Source: DATGMS01 sp040905145 (GTDB lineage Bacteria; Bacteroidota; Bacteroidia; Cytophagales; Cyclobacteriaceae). Taken from it: a DNA stretch of 6,043 nt. Location of the stretch: the NCBI GenBank assembly GCA_040905145.1, contig JBBDSC010000134.1, positions 1 through 6,043 on the forward strand, in the 5' to 3' direction. A program made the translations under genes and the position numbers. The notes under the pieces were generated by a model. That model saw only the letters and a list, made by a program, of their open reading frames with translations. It was not told where the DNA came from and searched no databases. This document shows positions 1 to 4,272 of this stretch, piece by piece (the first letter of the stretch is position 1; each line of letters starts with the position of its first letter).

Positions 1-157
1 CGCAGACAAAAATCCTAACGTCTGAGAATTTAATATTTAAGACTGAGTTGATCATTGGTACGGAATACTGAAAAATAGAACAATAGCTTTTGGCTGAGAT
101 TCTCTTGCTTAGGGCTGTCCAGTAAGCCTTAGCTCACAAACGGGCTGGGAAACTATT

Positions 158-217
158 AATAGCCGTTTGGACAAGGCAAGCTATGCGGATGAATTACGCG
201 CTGGCCGAGCGGCTATT
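158..217. repeat. Strong stem-loop (13-bp stem, 34-nt loop)
   Basis: The arm AATAGCCGTTTGG (158-170) can pair along its whole length with CCGAGCGGCTATT (205-217). This gives 13 base pairs, two of them G-U wobbles in the plus-strand RNA. No T-run follows, so it does not look like an intrinsic terminator. Its right arm overlaps the first three bases of the inverted repeat at 215-417. The function is unknown; it could be part of an intergenic palindromic repeat or the fold of a small RNA. Confidence 0.55.
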
Positions 218-417
218 TAATATAACGTCTAATTATATAACAAACTTCGTTTACCGTAAAGCTTCAATTTGAAAACCAAACTAAAAGGGAATGATCTTGC
301 TTAAGGAAACTTCATCGAGGAAACGGGATCACTATTTAGCATAATACTCAATTTTATAATCAAGCGCATTCAGCCAGCGTTACAGGTGTTTGTTATATAA
401 TTTATATTATGTTAAAT
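215..417. repeat. Long inverted repeat pair, MITE-like unit
   Basis: The left arm (215-245) and right arm (388-417) are imperfect inverted copies about 31 and 30 bp long. The inner 15 bp are perfect: AATTATATAACAAAC at 231-245 against GTTTGTTATATAATT at 388-402. The outer half matches with four substitutions and one gap, about 26 of 31 positions overall. The 142-bp interior has no coding potential that I recognise. The shape fits a miniature inverted-repeat element or a folded intergenic repeat. No target-site duplication is obvious, so mobility is inference only. Confidence 0.5.
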
Positions 418-515
418 AAAGATTTTAGCCTTACCCATTTTGCCTTTTCTTTTCCCCACCTCCCACCATTAATTTTCATCGTAAAACATTTATTTTTCAA
501 TTAATAAACCTTTTA

Positions 516-545
516 TTGGAAATATTGTTGTTATGATATACTTTG
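516..545 (+). promoter_or_regulatory. Predicted promoter of tatA
   Basis: TATACTTTG at 537-545 resembles the Bacteroidota -7 element TAnnTTTG but has one extra base between TA and TTTG. A TTG at 516-518 lies 18 bp upstream, as expected for the -33 element. Transcription would start near 550, leaving an AT-rich leader of about 45 nt before the ATG at 598. The off-by-one spacing in the -7 box lowers confidence. Confidence 0.4.
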
Positions 546-597
546 GAGTTAAGTTAGGGAGTTATATTTATAGTAAAGTAATAAACAAAAATTGATT

Positions 598-795
598 ATG
601 AGTACATTGGGTTTTATACAAAATTTGGGAGGCGGATCAATAGTCCTTATTTTAGTGGTCATCTTGCTCCTTTTTGGAGCCAAAAGAATACCTGAACTGG
701 CAAAAGGCATAGGTAGAGGTCTCACAGAATTTAAAAACGCCACCAAAGAAGTTCAGGAGGATATGGAAAAAGGCGTTAAAGACAAAAAAGAATAG
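598..795 (+). CDS. tatA: Sec-independent protein translocase subunit TatA/TatE family
   Basis: This 65-residue protein has the TatA architecture: a short N-terminal membrane helix (about residues 11-26), the FG hinge (26-27), an amphipathic helix of the AKRIPELAKGIGRGL type (28-48) and a charged lysine/glutamate tail. TatA forms the membrane-thinning or pore component that, with TatC, exports folded proteins across the inner membrane. The ATG at 598 is preferred over a TTG at 592, because it leaves MSTLGF just before the membrane helix and an ATG is the commoner start. Ser14 sits where E. coli TatA has its polar Gln8, 12 residues before the hinge Phe. No tatC is in the window, so the gene appears monocistronic, with its own promoter and a downstream hairpin. 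TatA and TatB cannot be fully separated by sequence in this phylum; the short length favours TatA. Confidence 0.92.
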   Translation: MSTLGFIQNLGGGSIVLILVVILLLFGAKRIPELAKGIGRGLTEFKNATKEVQEDMEKGVKDKKE

Positions 796-827
796 CAAAA
801 CCTATCCTATTTCATTTCCTTAATTAA

Positions 828-863
828 GGACACCAAAAATCCTTGGTGTCCCATAAACTTTTT
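828..863 (+). terminator. Terminator-like hairpin after tatA
   Basis: GGACACCAA (828-836) and TTGGTGTCC (843-851) form a perfect 9-bp stem around a 6-nt loop, 32 bp after the tatA stop codon. A run of five T residues follows at 859-863, but seven bases separate it from the stem, which is looser than a classic intrinsic terminator. The hairpin probably ends the tatA transcript and insulates it from the transporter gene. Confidence 0.6.
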
Positions 864-999
864 GTGTTATTGGTATGACCCTTTACTTTTAGCCAAGGAG
901 AAACAGCAAAATTTGTTTCTTTATAAATACTGAATGCTGGCTGTGTTCCTGTTTTGATAATTGAATAAAAGTTCCTATTCTTATTTTTTATTGTAATTC

Positions 1000-2478
1000 A
1001 TGACACAAAAAGCAGCTCCTTTTATAGGCCTTGTACTTGGGCCTTTATCTTTTATATTTATTTTAACTTTTGTTTCACCCGCTGATCTCTCCGCAGAAGC
1101 CGTTGCCATGATGGCCATCACCTGTTGGATCGCCGTTTGGTGGATCACTGAAGCGATACCCATTGCGGCAACTGCCTTATTGCCCCTGGTGCTTTTTCCC
1201 CTGTTCGGTGTTATGGGCATCAAAGAGACTTCTACCTCTTATGCAGACCCAATGGTGTTGCTTTATATGGGAGGATTTATGATTGCGGTCACCATAGAAA
1301 AATGGAACCTGCACAAGCGTATTGCTTTATCCATCATTGCTTTTATAGGAACTGATCTGAAGATGATCGTTTTGGGCTTTATGGTAGCCACGGCCTTTTT
1401 GTCCATGTGGATCTCCAATACCGCCACTACCCTGATGATGTTGCCTATCGGCATGGCCGTAATTTCCCAGCTTGGAACGCAACTAACCGATACAAACATC
1501 ACTCAAGAAAAAATTGGGCAGGCATTGATGCTAAGTATTGCCTATAGTGCTTCCATAGGTGGCATTGCCACTATCATTGGAACCCCCACCAATATTGTTT
1601 TGGTTGGGGTGATCAAGGAAACCTATCAAATAGAAATTGGATTTGCACAATGGATGATGATAGGTCTGCCGGTTTCTGTGGTGTTATTGTTCTTATGTTG
1701 GTTATACCTGGTAAAGATGGCCTACCCTTTTCCTTCCTCCCTAGAAATCCCGGGTGGTAAAAATGAAATCATCCGACAGCTTAAACTTTTGGGAAAAATC
1801 AGCCGGGAAGAAAAAAAAGTGCTATGGGTCTTTTCTGCCGTAAGCTTTTGCTGGATTACCCGGACTTTTCTGTTACAGCCGTACTTGCCCGTTGTGGATG
1901 ACACCATCATCGCACTTACAGGGGTATTGGTCTTATTTGTTCTTCCTTCCGGATCTTTAAAATCGGAAAAGTTATTGGACTGGACAATTGCTGAAAAAAT
2001 TCCCTGGGGGATATTGATTTTGTTTGGGGGCGGACTGGCTCTGGCGGCGGGCTTTCAGGATACCGGTCTGGCACAATGGATCGGGACCCAGTTTACCCTG
2101 TTAAATGAAGTTCCGTTTTGGATTTTCCTATTGGTCATCATTGCGGCAGTAAATTTTCTGACGGAAATCACCTCCAATATGGCTACTGCTTCCATGTTGT
2201 TGCCTATTTTGGCAGCGGTTGCCCTGGCCTTGGGTGTCCATCCTTACGGGTTGATGGTGGGGGCTGCTTTGGCAGCCAGCTGTGCCTTTATGCTCCCTGT
2301 GGCCACGCCTCCCAATGCGGTGGTTTTTGGCTCGGGTTATTTGACCATTCCTGTGATGATGAAATCCGGCATCTGGATGAATATCATTTCCATCCTTTTC
2401 CTGACTTTAGTGACCTATTTTCTACTGCCCTTATTATGGGATTTTGATCTCAGCGCTTTTCCTGCGGAATTGGATTAG
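1000..2478 (+). CDS. SLC13/DASS family divalent anion:sodium symporter
   Basis: This 492-residue inner-membrane protein belongs to the divalent anion:Na+ symporter family (INDY/NaDC relatives), which imports di- or tricarboxylates or sulfate using sodium. Several family signatures are visible: the first SNT motif at residues 139-141 followed by ATTLMMLPIG, the GTPTN loop (194-198), a second motif TSNMAT (391-396) with Met in the third position, and a stretch at 427-443 (ASCAFMLPVATPPNAVV) that fits the Na+:sulfate symporter signature pattern. The two SN motifs lie in the re-entrant hairpin tips that bind Na+ and substrate carboxylates. The second site being SNM rather than SNT recalls the SNV seen in animal members, so the change is probably tolerated. 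Length is typical for bacterial members. The ATG at 1000 leads directly into the first membrane helix. The substrate cannot be assigned from sequence; a dicarboxylate is plausible. The gene converges with the hemoglobin gene, and no shared function is evident. Confidence 0.9.
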   Translation: MTQKAAPFIGLVLGPLSFIFILTFVSPADLSAEAVAMMAITCWIAVWWITEAIPIAATALLPLVLFPLFGVMGIKETSTSYADPMVLLYMGGFMIAVTIEKWNLHKRIALSIIAFIGTDLKMIVLGFMVATAFLSMWISNTATTLMMLPIGMAVISQLGTQLTDTNITQEKIGQALMLSIAYSASIGGIATIIGTPTNIVLVGVIKETYQIEIGFAQWMMIGLPVSVVLLFLCWLYLVKMAYPFPSSLEIPGGKNEIIRQLKLLGKISREEKKVLWVFSAVSFCWITRTFLLQPYLPVVDDTIIALTGVLVLFVLPSGSLKSEKLLDWTIAEKIPWGILILFGGGLALAAGFQDTGLAQWIGTQFTLLNEVPFWIFLLVIIAAVNFLTEITSNMATASMLLPILAAVALALGVHPYGLMVGAALAASCAFMLPVATPPNAVVFGSGYLTIPVMMKSGIWMNIISILFLTLVTYFLLPLLWDFDLSAFPAELD

Positions 2479-2513
2479 AAATACTTTGTACTATATACCT
2501 TGTACCTTCTACT
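2479..2513. repeat. Degenerate 7-bp tandem repeat between convergent genes
   Basis: Five consecutive heptamers, beginning at 2479, 2486, 2493, 2500 and 2507, each fit NNNTACY (for example TTGTACT and TTGTACC). They start directly after the transporter stop codon and fill most of the 44-bp gap to the hemoglobin stop codon. No clear terminator hairpin is present in the gap. Confidence 0.6.
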
Positions 2514-2522
2514 AAGCTTAAA

Positions 2523-2918
2523 TCAACTTGTCCGGCTTTCATAAATCCTAAAAAACAAGATACTGGCCATGTTTCTGGCGTGTTCTTTGGCATAATCAGC
2601 CGTTTCCCCCTCAAAGTGGTTACTTAGCGTGTCGAACCATAATTCCAGCCAGTTTCCAAAATGAGCCTGGCTAAGGCTATGTTTTGTTCTAAGATCAACT
2701 TCTTTATGGACTTTTACAGGGTTGAATTTTGCCCTTCCCGGACCGGTTTGAAGTAGTACCATCTCCCAAAAATCACATAGGTGCTCCAAATGATGCGGCC
2801 AATCGGTCACGATGCCGTTGAAAACAGGTCCCAATGTTTCATGATCCCGTACCTTCCCATAAAAAGTATGGACCAACAGTTCTACGTCTTTACGGTTTTG
2901 AATATCAGTCTTGGACAT
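2523..2918 (-). CDS. Group III truncated hemoglobin
   Basis: This 131-residue protein resembles the group III (P-type) truncated hemoglobins such as Campylobacter Ctb, small cytoplasmic heme proteins with a 2-on-2 globin fold that bind oxygen or nitric oxide. Aligned by eye with Ctb, Tyr20 (FYGKV) is the B10 distal residue, His43 in the WPHHLEHLCDFW block is at E7, His71 (PVKVH) is the proximal heme ligand and Trp90 (NWLELW) is the G8 Trp. All key positions are present, so the protein should bind heme. The length matches the family. The ATG at 2918 is the only reasonable start, since the next Met is residue 53. A TAnnTTTG promoter element lies just upstream of it, hinting at a very short or absent leader. 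The gene is transcribed towards the transporter, with 44 bp between stop codons. Roles in the family include nitrosative stress defence or oxygen handling; which applies here is unknown. Confidence 0.9.
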   Translation of the reverse strand: MSKTDIQNRKDVELLVHTFYGKVRDHETLGPVFNGIVTDWPHHLEHLCDFWEMVLLQTGPGRAKFNPVKVHKEVDLRTKHSLSQAHFGNWLELWFDTLSNHFEGETADYAKEHARNMASILFFRIYESRTS

Positions 2919-2922
2919 TGGT

Positions 2923-2930
2923 CAAAGTTA
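2923..2930 (-). promoter_or_regulatory. Candidate -7 element for the truncated hemoglobin gene
   Basis: Read on the minus strand this is TAACTTTG, an exact match to the Bacteroidota -7 consensus TAnnTTTG. It ends only four bases before the ATG, so transcription would start at or next to the initiation codon. No TTG lies at the matching -33 position, so the call rests on the -7 box alone and could be chance. Confidence 0.35.
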
Positions 2931-2950
2931 ATTGATTTTAATGTAATTAT

Positions 2951-2971
2951 GGGTCTACTGTCCACCGTCTG
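2951..2971. repeat. Short degenerate 7-bp tandem repeat (GTC core)
   Basis: Three adjacent heptamers starting at 2951, 2958 and 2965 share the pattern NNGTCYR (GGGTCTA and CTGTCCA are the first two). TGTCCA at 2959-2964 also pairs with TGGACA at 2975-2980, giving a 6-bp stem with a 10-nt loop. Only three units are present, so chance is possible. Confidence 0.4.
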
Positions 2972-2988
2972 TAATGGACACGGAATAA

Positions 2989-3069
2989 TTTCACACACGA
3001 TCGCAGCGAAAAGATTTAAAAAGCTAATAACACGGCGTTAGCCGCGCCTTCTTTGCGCCACCGCATGAA
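2989..3069. repeat. Intergenic palindromic repeat, copy A
   Basis: This unit aligns with copy B at 3576-3693 in the same order: TTTCAC at its left edge, GATCGC-A/G-GCGAA (2999-3010 here), an AT-rich centre ending in ACAC, then a right arm (3036-3069) identical to copy B (3659-3693) at about 29 of 34 aligned positions, including CTTCTTTGCGCC. Copy A lacks an 18-21 bp segment of copy B that carries ACGCAGCG. It forms a small hairpin of its own, CGGC-GTTA-GCCG, at 3033-3044. Confidence 0.55.
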
Positions 3070-3281
3070 CGCTCTCAGTCCTGAATTTTTCCTGGGTCTC
3101 CCCTCCTGTCGGATTCCTGCAGATTTCGTCCTGTCTTGGCGCAAACCTATCTTGCTTTGCGTGAACAAAAAAAAACAAAAAGCAACTAATAAATTAGTAG
3201 TAAGTTGAGGACGGTACCAAGTAGTACTCACGATCTTGGAATCGAACATCAAAAAAGATAACTAGGAAATTATAAAATATC

Positions 3282-3330
3282 TGATCATCAATAAAATACA
3301 ATAAGTACCATATATTATTGATCATCAATA
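3282..3330. repeat. Duplicated TGATCATCAATA motif with a 15-bp palindrome
   Basis: TGATCATCAATA occurs at 3282-3293 and again at 3319-3330, 37 bp apart. The second copy is part of a perfect palindrome, TATTGAT-C-ATCAATA (3316-3330). The arrangement resembles paired operator sites, but no gene starts close by on either strand, so it may simply be repeat debris. Confidence 0.4.
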
Positions 3331-3447
3331 TTTACTTGAGGTATATAGTAGAAGCTTTAAGCATCATGACTCATCATCTACTGCCTTCATCCCATAATTT
3401 TAGGATGGCGCCTATTCAGGGCTTGATTGGTTTTGGCACTTTAACGG

Positions 3448-3536
3448 CAGGGCTGCACCCTGTGTTTAAGTATGACGTCCTCTTAGGACTTTTCCAAATG
3501 GCTGCAGCACCTTGTTGTCACGACTTCCGTATGACA
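3448..3536. repeat. Cluster of small hairpins, probable dispersed intergenic element
   Basis: Several short perfect stems follow one another: CAGGG-CTGCA-CCCTG (3448-3462), GTCCT-CTT-AGGAC (3477-3489), the palindrome GCTGCAGC (3501-3508) and TGTCA/TGACA (3516-3520 with 3532-3536). From general familiarity, GGGCTGCACCC followed by a GTCC/GGAC hairpin is a recurrent intergenic pattern in Bacteroidota genomes. This was not checked here. No coding function is evident. Confidence 0.4.
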
Positions 3537-3573
3537 CGTCCTGAATTTAGTTGACACTTTTTGTTGCACTCAA

Positions 3574-3696
3574 TGTTTCACGCCCGCCTACCGGCAGGTA
3601 GCGATCGCGGCGAAATACGCAGCGGCCGCAACGAAGAATTTGAGGAATTAAAACACTTCGTTCGCTGCGTCTTCTTTGCGCCCGCCGCGTGAAACA
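3574..3696. repeat. Intergenic palindromic repeat, copy B (long imperfect hairpin)
   Basis: The unit is bounded by a perfect 10-bp inverted repeat, TGTTTCACGC (3574-3583) and GCGTGAAACA (3687-3696). Nested inside, ACGCAGCG plus AACGAAG (3617-3636, interrupted by a 5-base GCCGC bulge) pairs perfectly over 15 bp with CTTCGTTCGCTGCGT (3656-3670), leaving a 19-nt AT-rich loop. The left arm carries an extra small stem, CTACC-GGCA-GGTAG (3588-3601), absent from the right arm. The whole looks like a folded repeat of the TTTCACGC...GCGTGAAA type common between genes in this phylum. Confidence 0.6.
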
Positions 3697-3713
3697 AAAT
3701 CAGTTTCTCCATT

Positions 3714-3790
3714 CGATCTTCAATCTTGCAGCTTCGGTCTCAGACTTCCAGCTACTTCGGTCTTCTCCGATCTTCCAACTTCCGTCTCCT
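3714..3790. repeat. CTTC-rich degenerate heptamer tract
   Basis: About eleven 7-bp units follow one another from 3714, with the core CTT or CTTC in most (CGATCTT and CAATCTT are the first two). The register slips by a base or two along the tract. On the minus strand it reads as GGAAG-rich DNA directly after the aldo/keto reductase remnant, extending that reading frame with a low-complexity tail rich in Glu, Val and Arg. Confidence 0.5.
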
Positions 3791-3815
3791 CTCCCACTTT
3801 AACTCTCCCAGAGGT

Positions 3816-3953
3816 ATCTTCTGCATCCAATTCCAGGTCAGTAGCCATCAAATTTTCCCGGATCCTTTTTTCCTTGACCGATTTAGGGATGACAGCGGTT
3901 TCCCTTGCCATTCCCCAGCTGAGAGCAACCTGGGCCGGAGTAGCCTGGTGTTT
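3816..3953 (-). pseudogene. C-terminal remnant of an aldo/keto reductase
   Basis: On the minus strand about 46 residues match the C-terminal part of the aldo/keto reductase family: HQATPAQVALSWGMARE, then TAVIPKSVKEKRIRENL, then a segment ending LELDAED. In intact enzymes this part includes the VIPKS and R-x-x-EN residues that bind the NADPH phosphate and adenosine. Everything upstream, roughly the first 240 residues with the catalytic Asp-Tyr-Lys-His tetrad, is missing, and the frame upstream of the match is not family-like. The 3' side runs into a degenerate CTTC heptamer tract rather than a normal C-terminus. The frame is open across the match without a stop codon, which suggests fairly recent decay or deletion. 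It cannot be a working enzyme. Confidence 0.75.
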
Positions 3954-4120
3954 TATTGTAATTAAGTGATTGGTTATTGGTTCCCGTCTCAATCTCCCCT
4001 CCTTGACATTTCTCCCCTAACCTACATATTACTATCCAGAGAAAGTACAGATGTTACAAATTAGCTAAAATAGTTTAAATAATGGCTAATTCCCTTTAAC
4101 CTACGGAGCTTGAAGTACAC

Positions 4121-4128
4121 TACATTTG
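4121..4128 (+). promoter_or_regulatory. Candidate -7 element for the SDR-FAH-ALDH operon
   Basis: TACATTTG is an exact TAnnTTTG match on the coding strand, 144 bp before the SDR start. No TTG sits at the usual -33 distance; the nearest upstream is at 4110-4112, which is too close. If used, it would give a leader of about 135 nt. It overlaps the TTGAT-N4-ATCAA palindrome by three bases. Confidence 0.4.
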
Positions 4129-4139
4129 ATTTATATCAA
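4126..4139. promoter_or_regulatory. FNR/CRP-type operator candidate
   Basis: TTGAT-TTAT-ATCAA is a perfect palindrome and matches the FNR consensus TTGAT-N4-ATCAA exactly. It overlaps the TTTG end of the predicted -7 element and extends over the expected transcription start, a position that would favour repression. Whether a Bacteroidota CRP/FNR-family regulator reads this sequence is inference. Confidence 0.4.
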
Positions 4140-4272
4140 TAATTGGGAAGTCTTTGATCCTATCCCCAATCTTTGGCTTGTATGTCCACTTTGTGGGTAC
4201 TGAATTATTCAAAGCATACAGACGGATGGTTCAGCGTCATCAAACCCAGCACAAGAATATAAAAAATATGAT

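Larger units (their letters stand above)
1..590. other. Gene-poor left flank with structured repeats
   Basis: No reading frame here resembles a known protein, and the frames that exist are short and AT-rich. The stretch holds a strong hairpin (158-217), a long inverted repeat (215-417), a pyrimidine-rich run (about 439-469) and the predicted tatA promoter near its right end. No tRNA cloverleaf was seen. A gene whose body lies left of the window cannot be excluded, but I see no recognisable C-terminal coding end. Confidence 0.5.
2919..4272. other. 1.35-kb gene-poor repeat zone
   Basis: Apart from an aldo/keto reductase remnant, no frame in this stretch resembles a protein. It contains heptamer tracts (2951-2971, 3714-3790), two copies of a palindromic repeat (2989-3069 and 3574-3696), a further TTTGCGTGAAC motif (3156-3166), a duplicated TGATCATCAATA motif (3282-3293, 3319-3330), a cluster of small hairpins (3448-3536) and the promoter region of the downstream operon. 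Frames of up to 97 codons occur on both strands, but they read through these repeats and lack family similarity. Confidence 0.6.

Noticed and set aside
192..206. Codons reading N-Y-A-L-A, like the end of a tmRNA proteolysis tag
   Set aside because: The tag should end with a stop codon right after the final alanines, but here it continues with Glu-Arg-Leu. No tRNA-like ends of a tmRNA are visible around it.
215..417. Integron attC site
   Set aside because: The arms end in AACAAAC/GTTTGTT, which does not fit the RYYYAAC/GTTRRRY core sites, and no integrase or cassette ORF is present.
592..597. TTG start for tatA two codons upstream
   Set aside because: The ATG at 598 fits the family N-terminus better, and nothing favours the rarer start.
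2118..2447. 109-codon plus-strand frame inside the transporter gene
   Set aside because: It is an alternate-frame shadow of the SLC13 coding region and has a Cys/Gly/His-rich composition with no domain.
3016..3252. 78-codon minus-strand frame as a small protein gene
   Set aside because: It reads through the palindromic repeat and low-complexity A/T DNA and matches no family that I recognise.
3318..3554. 78-codon plus-strand frame as a small protein gene
   Set aside because: It covers the hairpin cluster and the duplicated palindrome. Its composition and content look like translated repeat DNA.
3538..3583. End of an IS3-type element (GTCCTGAATTT...GTTGACA)
   Set aside because: There is no transposase fragment, matching opposite end or target duplication; GTCCTGAATTT recurs at 3078-3088, but this is too little to support an IS call.
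3676..3969. Plus-strand frames opposite the aldo/keto reductase remnant
   Set aside because: The minus strand has clear family similarity; the plus-strand frames are serine-rich shadows of it and of the CTTC tract.
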